A DNA stretch of 64,000 nt from Sphagnum compactum (GCA_965153455.1 OZ234499.1:10226271-10290270); one strand, 5' to 3'. Shown: positions 1-14,151, counted from the stretch's first letter. Numbers and translations are program-made. The notes: generated by a model from the sequence alone, not told the origin.

Positions 1-1326
<1,326 letters not shown>

Positions 1327-2960
1327 ACTTGTATAAAATCCTGCACTGGGTCACAACAATTGGCTGAGAAACCTAGTAAATGAGTTTTGGTTGATTTGGG
1401 ATTTAAACCTGCATCTGCAGCCAGTAGAACTAGCTGACTACCATGACAAGAACAGCACAGATCAACAACTGCATTAGCTTCTTCTCTTGGAGAAAATGTA
1501 GTGCAACATTGGATCCTCAATCATTGGCAATATGGCCCAAAAGACTGTAGAAATTCACTTACCCTCAAAGGGAGCACAATACAGGGGAGCATCAGCTGAA
1601 TGTGAGAGAATGTCATTCATGAGTGAGAACTTCCAGAAAGAACAGACCAGTGAGTTGAAGGTCCTAGATGGAAAGAAGTCTGGGCAAAACATACTTGACC
1701 TCAAACTCAGCCAAGAACTAACTGGAATGGGCTAGCATGCAAATGCATCCAGAATACTGTAGACTGTATACTTTGCATGTGAAAAATCTCAGACAGATCG
1801 TGCAAAATCAAACAATTGATGTAACGGATATGTGGGGAGTTTCCAAAATTTTGTATCGCAAAACTACCATATGGGCTGCTGTAAGTTTTGAATTTTTTTA
1901 AGAGTACAGTGGATCCAAGAACTTCTGACAGCTTGACTTCACACCAAGTTAGAGAAGACCCCCAAACAACTTACACAGGAGATGAACTCTACGGAGGGGT
2001 GTGCATATGATTGGAGAGCCCTCCAGAAAACTGCATTATGTCCCTCTTGGTTTTTGCGTCTACAACTTCCCCTAATCCCTCAAAACCCCCACGACTCGTG
2101 TGCATTGGCAGACCTGACAATGGGAGAGAGACATTTGCTTATAAATAGACGAGTCTTGTCGATCTAAACACCGACCAAAATCGTGTTCTCTACACTGTGT
2201 GTCTACCACTCCTGTAATAAGATACCGTGGAATGAATTCTTGCAGCATTTTTGCTAGCCATTGTCTGAGAGGACTACACTATAAATAGGTGTTCGCATAC
2301 CTGCAAAGATGGGAAACCTGGAATTCTCCAGAAGACTTCGAGTCTCAAACCTCCACTTTCCTCCTAGATTAACATTCCGGAGAGCAACGGGAAAACACGT
2401 ATTGTAATGTAGAGCAAGAAATCCAGGGTAAAGAAAAACAAAAAACCACTTCTTTTGAACCGACGATGTGTAACTATCATGAGCCAACACTCTGGCTTGA
2501 ATCTCTTCTTATACAACAACAACAACAGTCCGATTCCTCTCCCGACCTGTTACAGTGTCTACAGTCTCTTCGATAACGCCTTGACATTCAGAGTCCCAGC
2601 ATTGCTTCCTTCCTCCCTCAGTGCGCGTTTTTCTCACTTCCCCTAGGAACGGCCCTGGCAAGTTTATTGTTGCGCCAAGGTTGGTGAAAGAGATATGGTA
2701 GGCACGGAGCTGCACGCAAGTGAGTACTGAGTAGTTAGAGCATACACGGTTGAAATTTGAGGATACAGGACAAGTCGCACAGCAGTAATAACTTCGTGGC
2801 CAACTATGAACACGTGATGATGGGTCTTGTAATTATAACCGAGACAGCCAACTCCTAAACGCTGGACCAACTACTCATAAATGGCATAACTGTTACGTCA
2901 TTAGTTTGATGGCCACTATAGTTTGCTTTCAAAGGGCCAGAGTGAAACAGCAGTGCAGCA
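1327..2960. other. Upstream flank of the HCT gene, no gene seen
   Basis: This stretch should contain the promoter of the minus-strand HCT gene. I see short open frames only, none with a recognisable protein motif. No convincing minus-strand TATA box was found close to the start codon. Confidence 0.4.
2139..2290 (+). promoter_or_regulatory. Two plus-strand TATAAATAG boxes about 140 bp apart
   Basis: TATAAATAG occurs at about 2140 and again at about 2280, both reading rightward, away from the HCT gene. No plus-strand gene follows. They could be the core promoter of a decayed LTR or other element, or chance. No LTR ends or primer-binding site were found. Confidence 0.25.
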
Positions 2961-2964
2961 CCTA

Positions 2965-3065
2965 AGTACCAGGCTGCACAGCCAGTGATTTTTTTCCAAT
3001 TTTGTGATGTAGCCAAAGTGGCAATGATCCACAGGAAGCTTTAGCCAAATTTTGCCTACGATTTA
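2965..3065 (+). repeat. Dispersed repeat, copy A (partial)
   Basis: This segment reads like the first part of copies B (3985-4310) and C (20415-20712): a CCRGTG start, a T-rich run, then a GGCAA/GATCCA-type segment ending in a purine-rich block. It is shorter and more diverged than the other two copies. The family is not recognised. Confidence 0.45.
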
Positions 3066-3984
3066 AATATGAAAGTAAATGCTTTAATCGTCATTCTATA
3101 TTTCTGGCTACCTACTTGAACCATATATAGAAATCTTGCGATTTTACTTAAATTTTGGTCGAATTATGGCTATTGAAAATCTCAAAAAGCACTTGATTTT
3201 AACGCTTTTTATTATATTTTTAATATAACCCTCTGGCACCAGCGCACCACCCACTGGATGCCCCTTACCGACTCAGAGGTTGATGAACCTTAACGGAGTT
3301 ACATTCTGTAAAATAGGTCCTACATTTAAGTAGCTACATAGGGAAATACCTTGACTGATTTATACATAGGTAAGGCCTGCTTTGATGAAAAGGGTTCAGT
3401 GTTGATGAAAATATGACTTGCAATAATCTTTAACAGGACGGTATAGTGCGGGAGTTTCTCCTCAAAGGCAATAGGGAGTCCCTCCAGTGAAGGCCCAAGG
3501 GCAGTATTAACAAGGAGTTCATTGGTGTGTGGAGGGGGCAAGTAGGCGGCAATTCTCATGCTCATCTACCAGCAATTGACTGATTTTCTTGTCTAATCCA
3601 TCAGTGAGCAGCGTTGGCGAATTCTCACCATTTGACAAAATAAATTCGAAATTTTTTTCTCGAATATTCATTTTTTCAGAAAATTCTAAAAGAATCAGAA
3701 AACCCAAATTTTAAAATCTCCATTTTTCTGCCCATTGTTCAAGCAAGTAGTCAAGATATATAAAGATTATAATAAATTGCTACTTTCATAGGTGGTTTAT
3801 AAGCAAACGTGGCTAAATCTCACCAGTGCGGCAGCGCCACAAAATTGACAAACAATGAATGTCCTGCAGTGAAAATATTCAAGAAATTTTCACAATTGTA
3901 CCCTGAGTTGACATCCAAATAATTTGAGGCGTATAGGTATTAAATGATTTAATCCAAGCCTTCAAAGTGGAAGAGCTGGTTCAG

Positions 3985-4310
3985 AGTCCCAGCCAGAATC
4001 CAGCCACCCGGTGTTTATTTTTGCAATTTCCTGTTGGTGGAGCCAGGGTGCCGAGCATCCCTGGGGAGATTTCGGCTGAATCGGTGACATTATTTCAAGG
4101 AACTCCTAAAAAAATCTAGCCAGTAGACATAAATGTTGTGACACCCTAAAAAAAACAGTTTTCTGTCGCTTTGTCCCTTTTAGGCGAATTGTTTTTCCAA
4201 AAACAGGGAATTTGCAACAGAATATTTCGTTTTCAGAAGACTGTGCCTTTTGGCGATTTTTCAGCTGAAAGAAAAGACTGGCCCGAACTTACCCTTCACA
4301 AAAGAAGCCA
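3985..4310 (+). repeat. Dispersed repeat, copy B
   Basis: About 320 bp that align by eye with copy C at 20415-20712. Shared blocks, in the same order, include a T-run followed by CAATTTC, a GAGCATCCC-like block, a GTGACA-CC-AAAAAAAC-GTTTTCT block, a CAGAATATT block and CTTTTGGC before a final A-rich tail. The shared order of unrelated blocks argues for common descent. No coding potential is seen. Confidence 0.55.
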
Positions 4311-5204
4311 TTAAAAAATTTACCTTATACATTTTCAGGTTGTAAGGATAGACATTTATGATTATCATACATTAGAGATTTGTTAGTCATTTTGATATGT
4401 ATATAAGTTGGCATAAATCAAATACATTAGCAAATGTGCCACTAAGTGTGGACATTGCTTGGGTGTGTCAAACAATTAGAGGAGCAAGTAATTTTGAGGT
4501 ATAAATTACCTATCTTCTCACTTCCTCACAAGTGAATACAATTTCCATCAAAATTTGAACATCTTTTGGGACATTAACAATCATAAAATAATTAAACAAA
4601 AACCAAATGGACCCATAGATCATATCACATGCAATAGACTTGTAAAATGTGCAAGTCTTTGAAAACTCAGCTTCCTTTTTTTTTGGATCTTCTCATTTGA
4701 AAAAGGTTAAATCCCAATCTAACAATTGTTTGTTAATTCCAACAAGTGATGTACACATTAAAAGGTTTCCCAATTAAAGGGACACATTTTAAAGTTTTGG
4801 ACGAGGTTTGCTTGATTCCACTTACTCGAAGCACGACTCAATGCCATCATATATTATGACTTGTTATTGTTGTACAATGGATTAAAAGTCACAACATGAC
4901 TAAAAAGGACAAATCAAATCAAATCAACTATGTTTCCAAAAACTGATCTATAAATTGTTCAGAGGAACTAGATCATATGCAGACATTTTCTCCTTTTGGG
5001 TTAACGAGATAAATATGCCATTTGGTTTTGAAGTCCAATTTCGACGATTTGTGCAGAACAAGTTGCTAATTGTGTAATGTTTTTGCCCTAACATTCAAGA
5101 ATATTATTGCAAGTGTTATATTAAGTGAGATAGGTAGGTCATTATTCTTTCATCATTATTTTTGTTTTATTCTTATTGTCAATATTTTTTAGAGAAAATT
5201 TGTT

Positions 5205-6810
5205 TTTTACCCATGTGATGGTATTGTGGGACATAATTTGGGAATTTGAATGCAAAATATATTGGTTTATGCTCAGTTCAAAATAAGCTTCAATAATTTC
5301 TAACATGCATTGTTGAGTGGGTGCATTTGTTTATATGTGATCAATATGGGATTCATAATTTGTTATAATTTTTTTTAATTGAAGTTTCATTGAAAATTGG
5401 TCCATAAAACTTTGGAGTTTATTTGGTTGTGTTGAGTTTTGATTAAACATGTCAATATTGAAATCACCAATTATTATCATGGGACAAGAAATTGGCATAG
5501 ATCCAAAAAAAATTTGAAGGTGAATTATGAACATTGACAAGGATAATGTTGAAGGTTTGTATATTGTTATTATATGAATAGCCTTTCTTGTATATGTTTT
5601 GCACCATTGTATTTGTTAAAATGTCTTCTTGTTCTTCTTCAAATCTATTTTCATTATTATGGTCACATATTCATCATCATCTACGTCACAAGAAACATTA
5701 GTATTGGTTTGCATTGATAATGTGAACATATCAAGCTAGCGTGGATGAATTGTTATTCCAAAATTTTCATATAATGGTGTGTTCAGAAGATCATGTAATG
5801 CCAACATAATGAAGTTCGGATGGACAATACTTTTTAAATATGGTGATTTATATTCCATTCATCGTTTTAATGAAGACCAATTGTTGCTTCATCAGGAGGA
5901 AGACGAGGCAATAATGATTGGGTAGAATTGATATTAGATGGAACATTTATAATATTTCCTTTTATGTTATATTGTCCATAACCTTGGAGTTGCCAAATTT
6001 GAGCAAATGTTAAATGTGGTGATACTAATCATTGTTCTAATTCATTTAGTTTTTTTACAGAATCTATGTCATATAATATTTGTATGAACTAAAAGCTTTG
6101 GTGTTTTATTTTAATTTTAAAAAGAACAAATTTTACACAATAATGAATTTTTTTCTTGAGGTGGAACATGTAAAGAATATTTTTGAATCATGGATTTTAA
6201 TTTTTTCTTGTTTGTTTTTTAAAGCACAATCGATGACAACACACATATGGATGAATGGGTGTATCCAATAATTGTTTTAAATATTTATCACGATGAGGTG
6301 AAGATTTTCCAATGTTGTCAAAATATTTTCATGTATTAATATTTGAAGTCAATGTATTATGAACATTAATAGTTGAAGATGGTTGTTCAATGTGCAATGG
6401 TTCCATAGGGTTATTGCATGTCAATATGTCAAATTGTGAATTTTCATGTGAATGTTGTTCAAAAGAATGTGTTTGTGGAATGTCATAAAGCTATTGTTTG
6501 TATTTGTTGATGTTTCTATGTTGTTTAAACAAGAGTTAATATTTTTTACAATATTTACATTTTTATTATGAAGGTGAAGGAAATGAGAATATACTTTAGT
6601 GAATCTTAATTTTAAGGTGGAATTGTTGATGAGAAATTTGTTTGATATACCTTTTAAAGTGGAAGATGGAAATGTAATCATTAAATTTTCTAATTGTTCA
6701 TTGTGCATGGGTTTCCAATGGAAATGTTTCGATTTTCCAATCACATTTTCATGTGATACTTCAAATTTTTGTTTTTGTGGGTGCATATTATCATCAATTC
6801 CATACAAAGA
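5205..6810 (-). pseudogene. Decayed Helitron (Helentron-type) protein: DUF6570-like segment plus C-terminal endonuclease; Rep/helicase core missing
   Basis: Reading the minus strand, about 6060-5880 gives LNELEQ, a glutamine/glycine-rich LQGYGQYNIKGNIINVP segment and LPRLPPDEATIGLH. This resembles the domain found just before the Rep region of Helitron proteins. Further on, 5520-5330 encodes IIIGDFNIDMF and SHIDHI, the catalytic and C-terminal motifs of an endonuclease/exonuclease/phosphatase (EEP) domain. After a frameshift, 5290-5215 reads HKPIYFAFKFPNYVP, a typical continuation. The order is that of Helentron proteins, but less than 0.5 kb separates the two parts, so the Rep and SF1 helicase regions are deleted. 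Several stops and frameshifts show it is dead. The upstream open frame at 6807-6421 (128 residues) may be its N-terminus but is not recognised. Confidence 0.6.
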
Positions 6811-6829
6811 TAGAGATCATTTTTGACCT

Positions 6830-7380
6830 TGTTATTTAATGGACATTGTTGTTGGTTGGTTGGTATGTTTTGTTTGTGGTAACATGTTTTGGTTTATTTC
6901 CCATGAGGCATTGTAAAAAATGATTGGTTAATAATGCCCATTTGGTTAATTCACCCTTTGAAGATTCAGGAATCCATCGAGACTCCATTGGGGATTCCAA
7001 CCCCCAAAATGGGAGCCCACTTGGAGTGTGTGAGTTCATTCCCTCACACTTTCCGACACTCCCGGGAACATGGAATGTGATTCCCGGGCTTCACTTTTGG
7101 CCTGCATCTTTGCAAGCCCTTACCTTGGTCACGAGCCCAAGGCTAGGGTTGCGACACTTGCTTTTGATAGGCAATATCCTATGTAACTTAGAAGATTTGA
7201 ACTCACACCATCACTCTTATTCCTTATTAAGCTCTCTCAATGTATATTAATGAACCACTTTATCTCAAGTATATTGTTATGTACTTGTTTAAATTTTATT
7301 TAGTTACATCTTCACAATTTTGTTTTATGAACTTAGGGCATTTTATTTTTGTGTGAACTTGAAATTTTTTAATTTTGTTA
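6830..7380. other. Non-coding spacer
   Basis: No gene recognised. The less AT-rich block at 6950-7160 carries short internal repeats around GGGGATTCC and CCCGGGA and may be a small insertion of unknown type. Confidence 0.3.
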
Positions 7381-8860
7381 TTATCAACTTTCGAAGTCCA
7401 CCATTTTGTTTTCTTCAAGTTTTTGTAAACTTGGGCAGTTTGGGGTTTTTTTTAAAATGTCAAGTTTGAGAGTCTTTGGCTTTAATCTTGTGAACATGCC
7501 TAGTTTTGAGTTTTGTTTTTTGAAGTTCAAGAGTTTTCAATTATTTTCTTCTCATTTTGGGGGTCTTCATTTTATTTTTTCTATAAAAAGATGGGGTCTT
7601 TGAATTTCATTTTGGCCTTCTCTTTTGTCTTCCCTATGATGGTTCTGGCCATTGGTTTTTATTGTGATTTTTGTTTCCCAAAAAAAAATTCATTTTATGA
7701 ACTTTGGGGGATTTTTTGTTTTTTAAAAGTTTGAGGGTCTTCAATTTTCTTCTTGTCATTTTGGGGGTCCTCATTTTCTTTTTTTGGTGTGAAGTGACCG
7801 CTGGGGGGGGGGGGGGGTTGGTTTTGTTTTTATGAATTTTCAACATTTTTTGTTTTACTATTTTGAAATTTTAGAGTCTTCAATTTTTCTTCTTGTCATT
7901 TTGTGGGTTTTCAAAAAAAAGTGTGAAGTTTCGCAAGGGGGAAAGGCGGGGTATTTGCCTTTCCTATTGTGAACTTAAAAAATTTTGTTTTTACATATTG
8001 AAGTTCTAGAGTTTTCAATTTTTCTTCTTGTCATTTTGGCGGTCTTTTAATTTACTTTTTTGGTGTGAAGGGGAAGGTGGGGGGGGATTTGCTCTTGTGG
8101 ATTTTGAAAGTTTTCTGTTTTACTATTTTGAAGTTATGAAGTTTTCAGTTTTTTTTTCTTGTCATTTTGTGGGTCTTCAAATGAAATTGTGTGAAGTTTC
8201 GCAAAGGGAGAAAGAGGGGTATTTGCCTTTCTTCTTGTGAATTTTGAAAGTTTTTTGTTTTGGTATTTTGAAGTTTTGGAATCTTTAATTTTTTTCTTGT
8301 CATTTTGGGGTCTTCAAAAATCTTTGTGTGAAGTTTCACAAGTGAGGAAATGGAGTATGTGCCTTTTTTCATGTGAATTTTGAAAGTCTTTTGTTTTCAT
8401 ATTTTGAAATTCTGGAATATTCAATTTTTTATATGTCATTTTGGAGGTTTTTTATTTTTTTGAGTGTACTTTTGCAAGGGGAGAGATAGGGTATTTGCTT
8501 TTCTTTGGAAACTTCGAAGGTCTTTTGTTTTGGTATTTTGAAGTTTCAAAATTTTCAATTTTCTTCTTGTCATTTGGGGGTCTTTAAATTTTTTGTGTGA
8601 AGTTTTCACAAGCAAGGAAATGGGGTATGTGCCTTTCTTCATGTGAATTTTCAAAGTTTTTTGTTTTTGTATTTTGAAATTCCAGAATCTTCAATTTTCT
8701 TCTTGTCATTTTGGAGTTTTCACATGGGGGGAAATAATGTTGGGGGTATTGTTTTAAAATTTGAGGGTTTTCAAAATTGTTTTGATGGTGTTCAAGGATC
8801 TTCAACTTTGTTCTTAAGAATTTTAGGGGTTTTCTCAATTTGTTTTAGTGAACTTGAACT
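7380..8860 (+). repeat. Tandem array of a ~135-bp unit, about ten degenerate copies
   Basis: The block TTCTTCTTGTCATTTTGGG recurs near 7548, 7749, 7889, 8023, 8155, 8293, 8431, 8565 and 8700, that is every 132-140 bp. Each unit continues with GGTCTTCA, a GTGTGAAG-TTTCGCAAG block, GTATTTGCCTTTC and a GTATTTTGAAGTT block. Because 135 is a multiple of three, the minus strand keeps partial open frames containing KMTRRKLKI and QNTKTKNF in each unit (for example 8372-8145, 8654-8436 and 8838-8584). I do not recognise any gene product; the open frames are probably a by-product of the period. A run of 15 G lies inside one unit near 7803. Confidence 0.8.
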
Positions 8861-8869
8861 TGTTGTCCC

Positions 8870-10974
8870 ATTTTGTTTACATCATTTAACTAATTTCTTC
8901 ACGAAACTAGTCATAACTAAAAAAAAATGAATTAATATCACTCACATTGTTCCTACCCATGGCAATATTTGAAATGAAATTTGCAAAATTTTGTTGTATA
9001 CATTTTCCATAGAACCAATGAAAGTCTTTTTTTCCTTTTGAAAACAAATGGAGTTTTGAAGTGGATGGGATGAATAGATATCCAATGGTATTAGGTTATA
9101 AAAATATAATAATAATAAGATTAAAGTAAAGGATCTAAGTTGTGAATGTATGGGTTATTGAAATTTTGAATCAATTTTGAGAAATCTTTGAATTTTTTCA
9201 CTACCGCCAACTCTGATATTTTTATATTTATTTATCCTTAATTTTTAAACTATCCAACAGTGAAAAAAACACCAAATTCTCAAAATCCCATCTTACCCAT
9301 CCTCTTATCAAAATGTCTTACTCATATTTTATCTTCAATTTATTCATCACTATTTCAAGTTTTAATAATTTATGCTTTGAATTGATGAGCTAAAACTTGA
9401 ACAATGTGTCATAGATATCAAATGAAGTAGCCACCATTCCATAGTCTCTCTCCATGAAGGGGGAGCCAACAAATCCCATTCAAAATTTGGTTGCAGCATT
9501 ACATGGATGCTATAGTCTATGTAGGGTACATTTCCATGTCTTCCACTATCCAACTGGCCAAAGGGTTTCTATGTTTGGTTGCAGAAATACATTGATGTTA
9601 TAGTCTCATTATAACGGTAGTGTACATTTCCACGTCTGCCACTCACCCACCGTCCAAGTGCAATTCATTTGCTCAAATGATGGCAAAAGGGTCTTTAGGT
9701 TCTTGTCACTATTTCTCAACCTGCTTGAAAGAACCCATAAAAGTGGCAGAAGAGGTGTAGAGGTTAAGGCAGTCTGAATATTTTGCACTTCTACAACTGA
9801 TTTTCGAGGTAAGGAGACTGACATTTGTTGGTCTGATGGGTATGTACAGATGAGGGTTAAGGGGTGCACCCACTAAGAATGTGGACACTAAATACTCTAG
9901 CAAGCTTTGTCCAGCGCACTTGGGAACTGCTCTTTTTACGCATTGTATGGTTTTGCATCAAACTGCATTGCACGATTTTTCATGTTTTGTAAAAAAGAAT
10001 ATTATTTAATTTGTTATGCATGTTTTCTTATCTTAGATCAAATTGAACCCAACACCTTTTGTTTGTAAAAAGAAATACCAATCAATAATATAAATTATTC
10101 TAACACTAAAAAAAGATATTAATATTTTCTATTTAGTAAATATGCAAGGTCAAACAGTGAAATCGTATGACAAAATCAAATGTCATTGGGGTTAGTGCTT
10201 CTTCTGTTGTGAATTTTTGATAGTTGGCATTTTTGTTCAATTTTGCAAAAAAGAGTGTTTTTTGAGGTTTCTGATTGCAAAATCTTGAAACAAGATAATA
10301 TTTCCTTAAAATTTCCAGTTCATACATCAGGTTTCAAGACGTAGCTAACAATACAGAAATATGCATAAATGTTTTCGTTTCATAGTCAAATTTGGCTAAA
10401 TTGTTTTATAGATGATCCCCATCACAAAATTGGGGGGGGGGGGGGGTGGAAAAAAGAGAGAAGAGAAGACATTGGTTCAAACTTCAGGTATTTTATACTG
10501 TCGTAGGGTTGGAAAGACGTATGTATTTTTGCCATGTGTTTGATCCAGTTGCTTTGCTTGCTTCACGTCCGGTGCTTGGTCTTTCATTAAAGCTGGAACG
10601 TGGACACCTGTGAGGCCATGCATTGGATGGCGGTTCTGTGTGTTTGTTGTTTTCATTAGGTCTCTTGTCTCTTTCCCTTGCTTCATGAAGTTTGGCGCGA
10701 TTGCTGTGACCTGGGCCCTTTCTTCTAAAGAAAAAGGCCTTTTTGTTTTATTAACATATTTAATGATACCTTCTTGTATTCAATTGGCTGACAACAATAA
10801 GTGCTTCATATTTAGATGGCGTCCAAAATAGGTACGTATTAACTAGATTCCTCAATCTCTAAGACCCAAAACGTGACAAGTGGCGTCACCAGAAAGGATA
10901 AAACTTGAAGTTCACTTCTTAGCTTCAACAGGCTGGTGATCTCATAATGCTATGCATAGGATGTGCATTATGGG
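8870..10974. other. Non-coding stretch between the tandem array and the small hAT element
   Basis: AT-rich sequence with no recognised gene. The minus-strand frames at 9903-9609 look slightly protein-like but match nothing I know. A run of 15 G lies at about 10432-10446. Confidence 0.35.
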
Positions 10975-10982
10975 GTTCATTC

Positions 10983-11803
10983 CAGTGTTGTGTGGGTATA
11001 CTGTTTTTGATATTATCCTAAAATAAGGGTATACATATAAAATTTTAATTTATTTATCCAATCGGTCAGGGCATATAGGGGTTTGCTTTCATTAAGGTAA
11101 ATTTCAGGTATCTTTTACCATATACACCTGGTTAAAGTTTTAAAAGGGTAAATTATTATTTTTTAATATAAATAAGAAATTTTTTTTCACGTTTTGAAAT
11201 TTATTTAGACAAATTTCATAGGCTTAAATCTAGTGGGACAATGCAAACATGTGATGTCAAATTGCATAAATATAGTTTTATTTTTTATTCTTAAACTTAC
11301 TTAAAACTGCAACTATTGAGATCAAATTGGACAACATGAAACTTGCTCTACTAAATATGAATTTAAATTTACAAATCAAAATATGTCATTTCAACAAGTT
11401 TAACATAACAATCTAATTGATCTTCAAATTCCTCTTCAATTTGATGTAAAACATTTGCTTCAATCTTCCCAAAGTCATCAAGGGACACTCTTTCTCAATA
11501 TTGGACACCTTGCACAACAATCACATAACAACAAGGGCAATTTTAAGGTTTAGACTGCGATTTTAAGATTTGAGTGAGACTTGCCTAAATGAAATGAACC
11601 CAGGTTCCAGAAACCTACCCAATTTCAAGCATGGGTATTGTTGAGATATATCTAAAGTTATGAAACAAGTTTTTTTTTCAAAATCATATATCCTTGAATA
11701 TGCATTTGATCAAGATATATTGGTTTTGAGAAAATATGATAAGATTAATGATATAACCTACCCATACCCAGCGGGTATATCCAGGTAAACGATCGAAACA
11801 CTG
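10983..11803. mobile_element. Non-autonomous hAT element (821 bp) with perfect 8-bp target-site duplication
   Basis: The left end begins CAGTGTTG and the right end finishes AAACACTG, the usual hAT terminal form (CAGTGTT shared as inverted repeat). The flanking 8 bases are gttcattc on both sides (10975-10982 and 11804-11811), the duplication length expected of hAT transposases. GGGTATA-type motifs occur near both ends (about 10997 and 11773) in opposite senses, which fits subterminal repeats. The interior is AT-rich and has no coding frame, so transposition would need a transposase from elsewhere. Confidence 0.75.
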
Positions 11804-11811
11804 GTTCATTC

Positions 11812-14080
11812 CTTTGCAGGATGCTAAACACCCCCTTCCTCCCACCCCAGGGAACTTTGGGGATGTGAGTGCGCAGGCCATGGCTTTGGTGCATTCAGGA
11901 CTCAGGAGTTCTGAGTTGGGTTTCCATTTTGACAGAGAAAGACATCAGCCTAAGAGAACAAGACGAAAAGCTTATTTCGAATGGGAGGTGGAGCCAAACT
12001 TACGTGGACCTCTTTTGAGGGCTGTGCAAAGGTCCCCAAACCAGACAACTGAGTATTTAAGGAAGAAACGGAAACACAGTTTTAATGACCATCAGTGTTT
12101 TGTATATCGTCCGTGCTCACACAATAAATCCCTGGCAGCAGGGACTTACACTGCATAACAGCCAAGGTAATCAATGCCTTACGAAATAGTCCCGTCCCTC
12201 TCAGCGATCTGATTAGGTTATGTTTTTCGCCCTAGGGAACTTAGGAAATTACCCTATTGTCCTAGGGAACATTTCATAAGCCTGATCACAAAAATAAATC
12301 CACCCTCCAAATACAGTAGAGATTTTCTCCGAGGTTGTTACCAATGCAGTAAAGTGTTTTTTAAGACAGAGTACTGGCATTCATAGTTTGGAATTATTTG
12401 GTTTGAAGGGTCAGTTTCCATGTGGCCCGCCCTGCCCCTGCATCCAACCCCGCCCACTAAGGAATCATTGAAAATTTAGTGACAAATCGATTGAATGTCA
12501 TTTTTCCTTTCTTTTTATCTCAACTCAATGGGGGTGCAATTGACCCTTTGAGTTCTCAAAATGTGCCACCAGTAACGGATTGTTTAAAATAAGAAATAAC
12601 TATACATTACTAAAGTCGGGTGCGTAATGGGAGGACCAACCAGACCACCTGGAACTGTCAGAAAATAGTCACTAAAGGGGTGCCACTATTGATGTGAAAC
12701 TGGCGCTCAGTCACGACCATTTTCCCAAAAAAAAATTGGATAGTGGGCAACCTGAAAACAGACCCACATTCCCACCTTATCCAATTGTAGCCTTATGTTG
12801 TATCTATTTTGATAACCTTGCATTCATGTGGTTGTCAAACATTATACCATCTTAATTCTTGGTTTCTTGCTAAGGTTCTAATGGCATGTTCAAACTGCAC
12901 AAGAACACAGCCCTGCTACAAGCTCAACACAAAGTCATAAAATGCTAATCCTTGTCTAGGGTGCAATGTCATAGTGTAGTCATATAATGCTGAGATGTGT
13001 TTAGGGCGATGTATATCTTAGTTGCGAATTTGTGCAAACTCACCATGTACAGGTAATAGGAAATGTAGCGTGCAATTTGGTTTAATTTATATGATTTCAA
13101 GGCTATAACTAAAAGTTTTCCAAAAAAACAAAGGAAAAACAAGAGATTTATACGTAAAGTCACCTTGTCTTTGGGCCTTATTTCAACCCCTATCCCCTGT
13201 TTTTAGTGATATTTGCAAAGCAAGGAAATTTATTAAATATTAGTATGAAATGCTAAAGCCCAGCACAAGGTTCGAGAGTAATTATAGTAGTTGTACAGGT
13301 AGGAGCAGTGAAAATATATGTGGCAGCAGAGCAAGCGCTCAGGAAAAAGGAAAGACAGGATGTAACTCTAGTTTACCACCAAAATTGGTGGAAAAAATAG
13401 TCTAGGTCCCAGTTATTTCGTTTTGTAAAATTTTCATTTCCCAGTTACGAGTTTGATGCCCTATTATGCTGAAACTGACCATTCTCATCCCCTTATCACG
13501 AGACTTTACGCATAACTCTAATATGTTAGTTTTGGTTTGGTCTGAGCTATAATTTGGTTCAAATTTGCTGTGGTGCAATTCTAAAGATTTTAAAACAAAA
13601 TCCTCTACCTATCATAAGTGATTGTTATCATTTGGGGAAGTTTTGATATTTTAGAGTCTGAATTAACAACCGTCGACAGGTATGTTGAAAGCATTTTGTG
13701 AATTTATCTTGCGTTTTCAAAGCAAAAAATTCCAATGTAACTTTCTTCTAGTAACTTTTTGAACAACTTTAGCAAGGGTAAATTAGTAGCTAATTGTGGT
13801 GTTACATGTGCCAATTCTTGTAATCCCACGCTTGAGCTACCTTATGTGTTTTAGTGTTTACATGCGATTCCAATAACTTGACCTTTTTTCTCTTAAAGGC
13901 CCCCTCTTAAAGGCCCCCTCTCCAAGCAGGTTCTCCAGACTTGGTTCTCCAAGTTTTTTGAGCCCCCTGCCGCCCTCCTAAGCTTAGTATGCTTTTAGCT
14001 AGTTCTCACTGGGTTTTCATGTCTTTTTTGATTTGGGATTTGCCCCCTCTCGGCTTCATGTACTTGGTCACTTTTTTAAC
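11812..14080. other. Non-coding stretch between two hAT elements
   Basis: No gene recognised. An open frame at 11814-12158 (114 residues, arginine-rich) has no family signature and probably reflects a less AT-rich block. Short direct repeats occur around CCCTAGGGAAC (12227-12270) and AAAGGCCCCCTCT (13895-13920). Confidence 0.35.
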
Positions 14081-14151
14081 CTCCTGGGGGTCTTTGAGGT
14101 ATAGATCCTATCGTGAACCCTGGGTGATCACAAAAGGTTCTGGGTTCAAAC
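14080..14151 (-). mobile_element. 3' part of a tRNA-derived SINE split by the 6-kb hAT element
   Basis: On the minus strand this segment continues the SINE that begins at about 20235. The break falls in the Pol III B-box (GGTTCGAAC), and the 8 bases at 14144-14151 (gttcaaac) are the left target duplication of the hAT insertion. The 3' limit of the SINE is not clear, so the left coordinate is a guess. Confidence 0.45.

Noticed and set aside
7634-8838. Minus-strand basic open frames read as a small repeat protein gene
   Set aside because: Frames are broken between units and there is no start or splice context; kept only as a finding about the array.
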